Notes under the pieces: model-generated
Seen by the model: only the letters and a program-made list of their open reading frames with translations
What the model was told of the DNA's origin: nothing
Databases searched by the model: none
Assembly (NCBI GenBank): GCA_023388605.1
Contig: JAEWFX010000014.1
Location: 1 to 6,480, forward strand
DNA from: Bacillota bacterium
Lineage (GTDB): Bacteria > Bacillota > Clostridia > Saccharofermentanales > DTU023
Direction: 5' to 3'
Length of the DNA: 6,480 nucleotides
Shown: positions 1-5,870 of the stretch, in pieces
Layout of the letters: every line of letters begins with the position of its first letter
Numbering within the stretch: position 1 is the first letter of the stretch
Made by a program: the position numbers and the translations under genes

Positions 1-173
1 TCTTTTAGAACAACGTTGATCTCAGGGTGATTATAACCGTGAATGACACTCCACCAAGAAGATGTAGTATCGAGAATGCTACGGCCATCGATTTCGAGAT
101 ATGCTCCCTTAGCCCCAGTTACTTTATAAGGCTTAGACATGGTTTTCATCTGAACATACGGATACCAAAGCAT
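1..173 (-). CDS. bioA: Adenosylmethionine-8-amino-7-oxononanoate aminotransferase (DAPA synthase), N-terminal fragment cut by the window edge
   Basis: Only the first 57 codons are present; the rest lies beyond the left edge. The family makes 7,8-diaminopelargonate from KAPA, is PLP-dependent and cytoplasmic, and usually takes the amino group from S-adenosylmethionine. Reading the minus strand from the ATG at 171-173 gives an N-terminus with WYPY (residues 3-6), followed by GAYLEIDGRSILD (23-35) and SSWWSVIHGYNHPE (38-51). These align with E. coli BioA, whose Tyr17, Trp52 and Trp53 line the active site; here they are Tyr6, Trp40 and Trp41. The PLP lysine lies outside the window. The start is firm: an in-frame TAA sits four codons upstream with no start codon between, and an AGG (180-182) stands 6 nt before the ATG. 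The protein is therefore about 11 residues shorter at the N-terminus than E. coli BioA. The gene begins 18 bp after the bioD stop and is the last operon gene visible. Confidence 0.9.
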   Translation of the reverse strand, partial: MLWYPYVQMKTMSKPYKVTGAKGAYLEIDGRSILDTTSSWWSVIHGYNHPEINVVLK

Positions 174-191
174 AGAACACCTGCTTTACTG

Positions 192-875
192 CTATACAAA
201 AATATCTTTTAACACTTGATCACTTAGAGATAGAGCTCTCTGTTCTGGTTTTACAGTGGCTAAAATAGGCTTAGAGGTCAACTCTTCACAAAACTTTAGG
301 TTATCACGATGCATTTCTGAATCTAGATAACGATTGAAGATGATACCTCTACATTCAATACTGTGATGATGAAGATAATGGCAGCTCAAACCGCAAGCAT
401 TGATAGTACCGAGTCCAGCATCAGCTACTAAAAGACATGTTAGCTGCAATGCTCTGATAATATCAGTTTGCCATAGTACGGAATCAGCATGGACTGCTAT
501 GGGACAGATTATTCCTCCTGCACCTTCTACAATCAGATAATCATAAATATCCGCAAGTTTTTGATAACAATGGATAACTTGATCCAATTGAACGGGATTA
601 CCTTCTAATTTAGCTGCAAGATGTGGCGAAACTGCTGCTTCATACAGATAGGGGCACATGGAATCTAGATCTTGTTTTAACCCACTAATTTGCTTGACGA
701 ATTCGCCGTCACCAAAAAGAATAGAGCCGTCTTCTCTGCGTTGATTGCCACTGGCTGCAGCCTTAAAGTAAGCTACTTTTTCGCCTCGTCTAACCAATTC
801 CTCAACTAAAAGAGCAGCGATATAAGTTTTTCCGACATCGGTGCCAGTACCAGTGATAAAAATACTCTTAGGCAT
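192..875 (-). CDS. bioD: Dethiobiotin synthetase (227 aa)
   Basis: BioD closes the ureido ring of dethiobiotin from 7,8-diaminopelargonate, CO2 and ATP; it is cytoplasmic and acts between BioA and BioB. Seen in the protein: a P-loop GTGTDVGKT at residues 9-17, the substrate-lysine region FKAAASG at 37-43 (Lys38 corresponds to E. coli Lys37; the E. coli motif is KPVASG), SPHLAA at 83-88, the Mg-binding VEGAGG at 115-120, and IIFNRY around residue 180, whose Asn lies in the nucleotide-base recognition region of the family. The length is normal for BioD (about 225 residues). The ATG at 873-875 lies inside the end of bioB, giving an 8-bp overlap that suggests translational coupling. An AGG at 883-885 is 7 nt upstream. 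A His-rich patch (HYLHHH, 166-171) looks incidental. The stop is TAG at 192-194. Confidence 0.96.
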   Translation of the reverse strand: MPKSIFITGTGTDVGKTYIAALLVEELVRRGEKVAYFKAAASGNQRREDGSILFGDGEFVKQISGLKQDLDSMCPYLYEAAVSPHLAAKLEGNPVQLDQVIHCYQKLADIYDYLIVEGAGGIICPIAVHADSVLWQTDIIRALQLTCLLVADAGLGTINACGLSCHYLHHHSIECRGIIFNRYLDSEMHRDNLKFCEELTSKPILATVKPEQRALSLSDQVLKDIFV

Positions 876-1872
876 CGTCGTACCTGCGTGTAAAGCCTAA
901 ATTATTGATCATCTGCATATCACTTTTGACAGTATAACCTGCTGTAGTCAACATATCGCCAGAAATTACGGCGTTCGCACCAGAGCGGAAACAGGCTTCT
1001 CCTTTGTCTGGCAATAGTCCCCTTCCCCCTGCTAAACGAATGGCAGCATCAGGCAAAATAAAACGATAGACTGCGACGATACGCTGCATGTCTTCGCTGG
1101 TCAGACGTTGATTATTCTCTAGTGGTGTACCTGGAATGGGATTGAGCATATTTACAGGCACACTCTTGATGCCTAATTCACGCAAGCTAAGTGCCATATC
1201 GATTCTATCTTCAACTGTTTCTCCCAAACCCATGATGCCGCCACTGCAAACTGATAGACCAGCCCGTTGCGCTGCCTTTATAGCCTGGATTTTATCGTCG
1301 AAAGTATGTGTGGTACAGATGTTGGGATAGTTTCTGCGAGAAGTCTCAAGATTGTTGTGTACACGAGTGGCACCCGCTTCTTTGAGCTTACGATATTGTT
1401 CTTCATTCAAGAGGCCAAAAGAAACACAGACCGAGATACCCGTCTGTTCACGGATCTGCTTCACTGCTTCACACATCTTTTGTACTTCCCAATTGGCTAG
1501 ACGTTTACCCGAAGTAACGATAGAAAAACGTAGAACTCCCTGCTCATCATTGCGCTTGGCTTCTTCGACGATCTCCTCAGCAGATAATAGGCTATAACAC
1601 TCAACGTCCACCTTGAAATGAGCAGATTGAGCACAGAATTTACAATTTTCTGAGCAGCGGCCACTCTTGCCATTGATGATGGTGCAGATGTCAAAACCAT
1701 CGCTGCAGAAGTGTTCACGCAATTTATCGGCAGCTACAGTCAGTTCAGATAATGGCTGTTCATATAACCACAGCGCCTCATCTCTAGTGATTGAGTGTCC
1801 CTCAACAATGCGTTCTACTAAAGTGTTGATGCTTAGATCTGCTGTATCTATCTTTATCATTTCACTTTTCAT
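868..1872 (-). CDS. bioB: Biotin synthase, radical SAM, likely of the anaerobe (Type II) auxiliary-cluster class (334 aa)
   Basis: BioB inserts sulfur into dethiobiotin in the final step of biotin synthesis. Numbered from the ATG at 1870-1872, the radical-SAM motif CSENCKFC is at 73-80 (Cys73, Cys77, Cys80 for the [4Fe-4S] cluster), GGIMGLGET at 211-219, NMLNPIPGTPL at 241-251 and IRLAGGRG at 278-285. Among the E. coli auxiliary-cluster ligands, Cys128 and Cys188 correspond to Cys149 (ISVCVSFG) and Cys209 (LSVCSGG), and Arg260 to Arg279. The position of E. coli Cys97 is Ser117 (RFSIVTSG), and a new Cys186 appears in NICTTHT. Published work describes a Type II BioB in obligate anaerobes that carries a 4Fe-5S auxiliary cluster; assigning this protein to that class is my inference. 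The start is ambiguous among TTG 1884, ATG 1875 and ATG 1872. I chose 1872 because a GGAG lies 6 nt upstream. The gene begins 28 bp after bioY and overlaps bioD by 8 bp. Confidence 0.95.
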   Translation of the reverse strand: MKSEMIKIDTADLSINTLVERIVEGHSITRDEALWLYEQPLSELTVAADKLREHFCSDGFDICTIINGKSGRCSENCKFCAQSAHFKVDVECYSLLSAEEIVEEAKRNDEQGVLRFSIVTSGKRLANWEVQKMCEAVKQIREQTGISVCVSFGLLNEEQYRKLKEAGATRVHNNLETSRRNYPNICTTHTFDDKIQAIKAAQRAGLSVCSGGIMGLGETVEDRIDMALSLRELGIKSVPVNMLNPIPGTPLENNQRLTSEDMQRIVAVYRFILPDAAIRLAGGRGLLPDKGEACFRSGANAVISGDMLTTAGYTVKSDMQMINNLGFTRRYDDA

Positions 1873-1878
1873 CATCTT

Positions 1879-1882
1879 CTCC
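1879..1882 (-). promoter_or_regulatory. Shine-Dalgarno (GGAG) that decides the bioB start
   Basis: On the minus strand, TTTGGAGAAG runs directly into ATGATG. The GGAG is 3 nt from the first ATG (1873-1875) and 6 nt from the second (1870-1872), which favours the second. An upstream in-frame TTG at 1882-1884 would overlap this GGAG and is not a credible start. Confidence 0.7.
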
Positions 1883-1900
1883 AAAGAACGAATATTCTCA

Positions 1901-2461
1901 TTACACCGAATGGGAGTAACTGTTTTTGACCATAGGAATAAGACGTTGACCTATGAAGGCACCTCCTACACAGATAATCAAGTCACCAGGTATAGGCAAG
2001 ATCATGCCGTAGAAGAATAATTGCCAGATACCGATGGGATTGAACAAATATAGACTGCGAACGAGATAAAGATAGATGAGTCCAAAGGTATAAACGATCA
2101 CAAGTCCCAATAAGTTAGCACAGAGCAGACGTTTGACACTGGGACGAGCATCTCGATTCGCGATGTATCCTGTCGCATAAGTACCGAAAACAAAGCCGAT
2201 CAGATAACCGAAGGTAGGTTTGAAAATATAGGATATACCGCCTCCTTCAGCGAAAACTGGTACACCTAGTAGTCCCAATACTAAATATATGATCACGGCT
2301 AATGCACCCAGCCTAGGTCCTAATAACAAGCCAGCAAACATGGTGAACATCAATTGCAGAGTAAAAGGTACGTAGGGTACTGGAATTTTAATAAATGTCC
2401 CGATGACGATCAGTGCGACAAATAACGCTGTCAAAACCATTTCTTTAATCGTAATTCTCAT
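1901..2461 (-). CDS. bioY: BioY biotin transporter, substrate-binding (S) component (186 aa)
   Basis: BioY is the integral-membrane biotin-binding S component of ECF-type vitamin transporters; it works with shared EcfA/EcfA'/EcfT energising subunits or, in some bacteria, alone. The protein is hydrophobic, with about six predicted membrane segments (roughly 8-25, 34-48, 51-69, 83-100, 112-136 and 150-172). It carries the BioY hallmarks VPFTLQ (31-36), a glycine-rich GGGISYIFKPTFGYLIGF (73-90) and IPGDL (157-161). Length is typical of BioY. No ecfA or ecfT genes are in the window, so those subunits must be encoded elsewhere if used. The ATG at 2459-2461 is 2 bp after the birA stop, with AAAGGA (2470-2475) 8 nt upstream inside birA, consistent with coupled translation. 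Placement behind the BirA operator fits repression of uptake by biotin. Confidence 0.95.
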   Translation of the reverse strand: MRITIKEMVLTALFVALIVIGTFIKIPVPYVPFTLQLMFTMFAGLLLGPRLGALAVIIYLVLGLLGVPVFAEGGGISYIFKPTFGYLIGFVFGTYATGYIANRDARPSVKRLLCANLLGLVIVYTFGLIYLYLVRSLYLFNPIGIWQLFFYGMILPIPGDLIICVGGAFIGQRLIPMVKNSYSHSV

Positions 2462-2463
2462 CT

Positions 2464-3498
2464 CTATTGTCCTTTCAACCGAATACTGATTTCACCTGAA
2501 GTCAAAGTCTCGATAGTATGGTCTAGATACTCTACTACTAGCTGATCACCATCTAGATCAATAGCACGTGCAGCTAGACGCTCATCACCCTTGATAACCC
2601 AGATATCTTTACCTATGACAAGGCTTTTGCTGCGATATAAATTTTGGTAATCGATCCCATGCTGATAAAAATTGAAAAAATATGCGAGAAAATGAGCTAC
2701 TAATTTATTTTTGCAACCGAATTGCGGCTCAAGTAGCACAGATGTAGCGATGTCTAAGATATCAGCAGGGAAACCATTGTCGGGCGGATAAATATTTACG
2801 CCCATCCCCAATACCACATACTCGAAGCGGCCATTTTCCATACTTAGGGAAGCTTCAGTCAAAATGCCTGCTACTTTTTTGCCATCGATTAGAATATCAT
2901 TTACCCACTTTATATCTGCTGTTTTGTCACAGATATCTTCGATGGCTAAAGCCGCAGCTACAGCTGCCATACTGGTAATTTTAAGTGCATCACCAGGCAA
3001 GACATCATGGGGACGCAGCAAAATACTCATATAGATGCCTGATTGATCAGGAGAGAAAAAACTACGTCCACGTCTACCTCTCCCCTTAGTCTGAGAGCTT
3101 GCGATAACAACTAAACCCTCATCTTTACCCTCAACGGCTAATTCTTTGACCAAATCATTAGTTGAAGAAACAGTATCAAATATTTGAAGATCAATTGTGG
3201 GTAGAGCGGTGTGCAAATCTGTCAGAGGATTTTCTGTATCCTGAATATCAAGTCCATGTTCACCGATTGTTGCTAGTTCATTTCTGATACCTTCAGCAGA
3301 CAGAACATCACAAGCTGAACACAGCATATAGCCTTGATTAGTATTGGCAATTATCTGATGACCTGATTGTTGTAGAGCTTGAATAGCTTTCCAGACAGCT
3401 GTTCGTGAGATAGAGAGTTCACTAGCTAACTCTTGACCAGATACGGATTGATTGAGATTTGAGGCTAATCTCTCGAGAATTTTTTGTTTTGTGCTCAT
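2464..3498 (-). CDS. birA: Bifunctional biotin protein ligase / biotin operon repressor BirA (344 aa)
   Basis: BirA makes biotinyl-5'-AMP and attaches biotin to carboxylase carrier proteins; group II members also bind DNA and repress biotin genes. From the ATG at 3496-3498 there is an N-terminal winged helix-turn-helix (about 4-58; GQELASELSISRTAVWKAIQ at 21-40), a linker, then the catalytic domain. That domain has SSTND (111-115), the biotin/AMP loop KGRGRRGR (138-145), KWVNDI (197-202, whose lysine matches the catalytic E. coli Lys183), GKKVAGIL (206-213), VLGMGVNI (229-236) and the C-terminal SH3-like part ending at GEISIRL. The stretch between GYML (57-60) and SSTND is about 20 residues longer than in E. 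coli BirA (near 78-101). A longer reading from a TTG at 3573 is rejected because it would translate the operator and promoter and adds no family sequence. The chosen ATG has GGAG 5 nt upstream. The gene heads the operon behind its own predicted operator. Confidence 0.96.
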   Translation of the reverse strand: MSTKQKILERLASNLNQSVSGQELASELSISRTAVWKAIQALQQSGHQIIANTNQGYMLCSACDVLSAEGIRNELATIGEHGLDIQDTENPLTDLHTALPTIDLQIFDTVSSTNDLVKELAVEGKDEGLVVIASSQTKGRGRRGRSFFSPDQSGIYMSILLRPHDVLPGDALKITSMAAVAAALAIEDICDKTADIKWVNDILIDGKKVAGILTEASLSMENGRFEYVVLGMGVNIYPPDNGFPADILDIATSVLLEPQFGCKNKLVAHFLAYFFNFYQHGIDYQNLYRSKSLVIGKDIWVIKGDERLAARAIDLDGDQLVVEYLDHTIETLTSGEISIRLKGQ

Positions 3499-3503
3499 AC
3501 ATA

Positions 3504-3521
3504 CTCCGAATAATTCCGGAG
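3504..3521 (-). promoter_or_regulatory. birA ribosome-binding site inside a small inverted repeat
   Basis: The SD GGAG (3504-3507) is 5 nt before the birA ATG and fixes that start. It forms the right arm of CTCCG (3517-3521) / CGGAG (3504-3508) with an 8-nt loop, so the SD could pair with an anti-SD just upstream. The stem is only 5 bp, and the left arm is transcribed only if the start site lies at or before about 3521, so a regulatory role is speculative. The RBS call itself is solid. Confidence 0.6.
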
Positions 3522-3523
3522 AC

Positions 3524-3552
3524 AATATAGCATAAAATATTATTGTTAACCA
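3524..3552 (-). promoter_or_regulatory. Predicted promoter of the birA-bioYBDA operon (extended -10)
   Basis: On the minus strand TGCTATATT (3524-3532) is an extended -10: TG, one base, then TATATT, which differs from TATAAT at one position. Seventeen bases upstream the -35 slot (3547-3552) reads TGGTTA, a poor match that lies in the promoter-proximal arm of the BirA box. An extended -10 can compensate for a weak -35. Transcription would start near 3516-3518, leaving a leader of about 20 nt. The overlap of the -35 region with the operator explains how bound BirA would block RNA polymerase. Confidence 0.55.
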
Positions 3553-3577
3553 GTCTTGAATATAGGTTAACAATAAT
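3539..3577 (-). promoter_or_regulatory. BirA operator (biotin box), perfect 13-13-13 inverted repeat
   Basis: The two arms ATTATTGTTAACC (3539-3551) and GGTTAACAATAAT (3565-3577) are exact reverse complements separated by 13 bp. The core TTGTTAACC-N13-GGTTAACAA (3543-3573) matches the known form of BirA operators in Gram-positive bacteria, where a BirA dimer loaded with biotinyl-AMP binds. It begins 2 bp past the recombinase stop codon, overlaps the predicted -35 region, and stands before a birA whose product has a DNA-binding domain. It should repress birA, bioY, bioB, bioD and bioA together. As RNA the same repeat could fold into a 13-bp stem, but it is A/T-rich and lacks a clean U-tract, so I do not call it a terminator. 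Confidence 0.9.
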
Positions 3578-3579
3578 GC

Positions 3580-4557
3580 TTATTCTTCTGTAGAAGCTTT
3601 CTTTAATTGATTGAGTGGGTGTTGGTCGACAGCTCTATGCAACATATCTTGATTTACGTGAGTATAGATCTCTGTTGTAGCTATGCTGCTGTGTCCCAGT
3701 ATCTGTTGTAGGCTGCGCAGATCAGCTCCGCCGTGCTGGTACATAAGTGTAGCTGCTGTATGACGCAGCTTATGGGTGGAGTAGCGTTCTGGATCTAGCC
3801 CTGCCTGCAACAAATATTTTTTGACTATATTCTGCACCGCACGGTTGGAGATACGATGACGATTGCGGCTGACAAACAAGGCCTGTTCATCAGGTTTTTT
3901 GGCTGGCTCATGTACAGCTAACAATTTCTGTATAGCATCGATGCACAAGGAGTTTAGATAAATAACACGCTCTTTATTGCCTTTACCCACAACTGTGATC
4001 GTATCGTCTTTAATATCCTTGATGTCGATACTGACTAGTTCTGAGAGACGCATGCCACAATTGAGGAACAGAGTCAAAATACAGTAGTCACGTTCGGCAA
4101 ATTTATGGTCTGCTTGTTGAGCCTTATCTAGCAACGATACGCTCTCATCGACACTGAGATAACGTGGTAGTTGCTGAGCTTTTTTCGGCAATTCTAATTC
4201 ACTGGCGGGATTATTATCTATTATGTGTAATTTGTTGTGCAGAAAACTAAAAAAAGTCCGTAAAGCAGATATTTTACGAGCACGTCCAGCCGTTTTGACT
4301 TTTCTGTCATTAGTCAACCAAGCTACAAATCTATAAAGTTCAGTCAATTTAACTGAACGCAGAAAGGCATCATCGATATCGGATACAGAAATATCTTCGA
4401 TCTCCTCAAAATCACCTGCTAGACCACGTTCGATTTTGAGATAACGAAAAAACAAGAGTAGATCGTAGCGATATTCTTTGAGTGTACGTGGTGATCGCTC
4501 TTTGATACCCAAAAAGTAGTCAAAAAATTCATCTAGTCGAAAAAAACTATCCTTCAT
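3580..4557 (-). CDS. XerC/XerD-family tyrosine recombinase (325 aa)
   Basis: A site-specific recombinase of the phage-integrase family; chromosomal Xer proteins resolve chromosome dimers at dif. The N-terminal SAM-like core-binding domain covers about 6-110 (SPRTLKEYRYDLLLFFRYL at 22-40). The catalytic domain covers about 130-305, with all six active-site residues: Arg170 (NCGMRLSEL), Lys192 (VGKGNKER), His262 and Arg265 (STHKLRHTAATLMYQHG), His289 (LGHSS) and nucleophile Tyr298 (EIYTHV). The His289-Tyr298 spacing equals that of E. coli XerD. At 325 residues it is slightly longer than the usual ~300, from a longer N-terminal region and a short charged tail. The ATG overlaps the rarA stop (ATGA), with AGGAG (4566-4570) 8 nt upstream. 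Housekeeping neighbours and no cargo or att-like repeats argue for a chromosomal Xer rather than a mobile integrase. XerC versus XerD cannot be decided from this sequence alone, so no symbol is given. Confidence 0.93.
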   Translation of the reverse strand: MKDSFFRLDEFFDYFLGIKERSPRTLKEYRYDLLLFFRYLKIERGLAGDFEEIEDISVSDIDDAFLRSVKLTELYRFVAWLTNDRKVKTAGRARKISALRTFFSFLHNKLHIIDNNPASELELPKKAQQLPRYLSVDESVSLLDKAQQADHKFAERDYCILTLFLNCGMRLSELVSIDIKDIKDDTITVVGKGNKERVIYLNSLCIDAIQKLLAVHEPAKKPDEQALFVSRNRHRISNRAVQNIVKKYLLQAGLDPERYSTHKLRHTAATLMYQHGGADLRSLQQILGHSSIATTEIYTHVNQDMLHRAVDQHPLNQLKKASTEE

Positions 4558-5855
4558 TGCTCAGACTCCTGCAAAAATTTATACCATTTCTGAATCGTCT
4601 GTTCATAACCGAGATCGCCAGCTTGATAATAGACAGTTCCCTTCAACTCTTCAGGTAAGTACTGTTCACCTCGTACATAGTGATTGGGATGATTGTGGGC
4701 ATAACGATAGCCTTGACCATAACCCTCTTCTTGCATTCCGGATACTGGAGCATTACGCAATTTGTAGGGTATCTCTCCGATTGACTTGTTGCGGACATCC
4801 TCCAATGCCATATCGATGGCTAAATAGCTACTATTTGATTTAGGTGCGGTAGCTATGGCTACTGCTACTTCTGCCAAAATAATTCTCGCTTCGGGCATAC
4901 CGATACGACGGCAAGCCTCAGCTCCCGCCACTGCCATAGTCAACATTTGAGGACTGGCAAGTCCCACATCTTCAGCAGCGCAGATAATCAAGCGACGGGC
5001 AATAAAATTGATATCTTCACCACTGGCTAAGGCTCTAGCCAGATAGTGTACAGTCGCATCTGGATCACTACCACGCATTGATTTGATCAATGCGCTGATG
5101 GTGTCATAGTGTGCTTCTCCATTTTTGTCGAAAGCTAGGTTTTTCTGCTGCAGACAGTCACAGATAATATCGAAATCTATCTCTATGCTTCCATCAGATT
5201 GTGGCGGTGTAGTTGTGACTGCTAACGAGAGAGCGTTGAGTGCTACCCTAGCATCTCCAGCCGCTGTATCCAGAAGAAAAGACATGGCTTTATCAGTGAA
5301 ATGGACAGATAGTTCACCATAACCTCGCTCTTTGTCACTGAGAGCTTGCACAATTATCTGTTTGAGTTCTTCCTTGCTCAGCGGTTGCAGATGAAAGACT
5401 GTTGAACGTGAAATCAGAGCTTTGTTGACTTCAAAATATGGGTTTTCTGTAGTCGCTCCAATCAATATAATCGTACCTTCTTCTACACTGGGTAAGAGAG
5501 CATCTTGTTGAGCTTTATTGAAGCGATGAATTTCATCGATAAAGAGCACAGTGCGTCCGCTGGGCGTGAGTAGAGGATTTTCTGTATCATCGATGGCACG
5601 CTTGAGATCCTTGATCCCAGATGTAACAGCATTTAGTTTTACAAAACTACTGGACGTACTGTTAGCGATAACCTTGGCAAGTGATGTTTTGCCTGTGCCT
5701 GGTGGTCCATAGAGAATGATAGATGAGAGCTGATCTGCCTTAATCATACGCCACAACAATTTACCCTCAGCAAGAATATGCCGTTGACCGACATATTCAG
5801 CGAGAGTGCGTGGTGCCATTCTATAAGCTAAAGGTTGATGTTCTCTTTTGACCAT
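4554..5855 (-). CDS. rarA: Replication-associated recombination protein A, AAA+ ATPase (433 aa)
   Basis: RarA (also MgsA; YrvN in B. subtilis; WHIP/WRNIP1 in eukaryotes) is a tetrameric clamp-loader-like ATPase acting at stalled replication forks. In order: an N-terminal PLAYRMAPRTLAEYVGQ (8-24), Walker A GPPGTGKT (50-57), Walker B LFIDEIH (104-110), sensor 1 GATTEN (133-138), the arginine-finger SR (149-150), sensor 2 GDAR (200-203), and the family-specific C-terminal part with AFDKNGEAHYDTISALIKS (241-259), RGSDPDA (261-267), AAEDVGLA (293-300) and the late YAHNHPNHYV (385-394). Length agrees with family members of about 420-450 residues. The ATG at 5853-5855 is chosen because the conserved N-terminus begins a few residues later; no strong SD is visible, and the glyA stop is only 15 bp upstream, so coupling is likely. 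The stop overlaps the recombinase start by 4 bp. Confidence 0.97.
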   Translation of the reverse strand: MVKREHQPLAYRMAPRTLAEYVGQRHILAEGKLLWRMIKADQLSSIILYGPPGTGKTSLAKVIANSTSSSFVKLNAVTSGIKDLKRAIDDTENPLLTPSGRTVLFIDEIHRFNKAQQDALLPSVEEGTIILIGATTENPYFEVNKALISRSTVFHLQPLSKEELKQIIVQALSDKERGYGELSVHFTDKAMSFLLDTAAGDARVALNALSLAVTTTPPQSDGSIEIDFDIICDCLQQKNLAFDKNGEAHYDTISALIKSMRGSDPDATVHYLARALASGEDINFIARRLIICAAEDVGLASPQMLTMAVAGAEACRRIGMPEARIILAEVAVAIATAPKSNSSYLAIDMALEDVRNKSIGEIPYKLRNAPVSGMQEEGYGQGYRYAHNHPNHYVRGEQYLPEELKGTVYYQAGDLGYEQTIQKWYKFLQESEQ

Positions 5856-5870
5856 TCTCGTAAGGTTGTT

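Noticed and set aside
27..212. Plus-strand open frame of 61 codons at the left edge
   Set aside because: The minus strand here encodes the start of bioA with clear family motifs; the plus-strand frame is its shadow.
1136..1597. Several overlapping plus-strand open frames of 64-81 codons
   Set aside because: All are antisense to the conserved bioB coding sequence and overlap one another in different frames.
1497..1718. Minus-strand open frame of 73 codons inside bioB
   Set aside because: It lies in another frame of the radical-SAM motif region of bioB and has no own support.
1873..1884. bioB start at TTG 1884 or ATG 1875
   Set aside because: The TTG overlaps the SD, and the ATG at 1875 is only 3 nt from GGAG; the ATG at 1872 has better spacing. 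The 1875 start is not excluded and would add one Met.
1667..2020. Plus-strand open frame of 117 codons
   Set aside because: It is antisense to bioB and bioY across their junction, has no SD, and shows no recognisable motif; it is a shadow of the real genes.
3499..3573. Extension of birA by 25 codons from a TTG at 3573
   Set aside because: It would translate the BirA operator, the -10 element and the SD; the added residues show no resemblance to BirA N-termini, and the ATG at 3498 has a well-placed GGAG.
3580..4557. The recombinase as an integrase of a mobile element or integron
   Set aside because: No direct repeats, att-like sites, tRNA, cargo or transfer genes flank it; it is coupled to rarA in a housekeeping cluster and looks like a standard Xer protein.
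5125..5322. Plus-strand open frame of 65 codons
   Set aside because: Antisense to rarA, with no motif or RBS.
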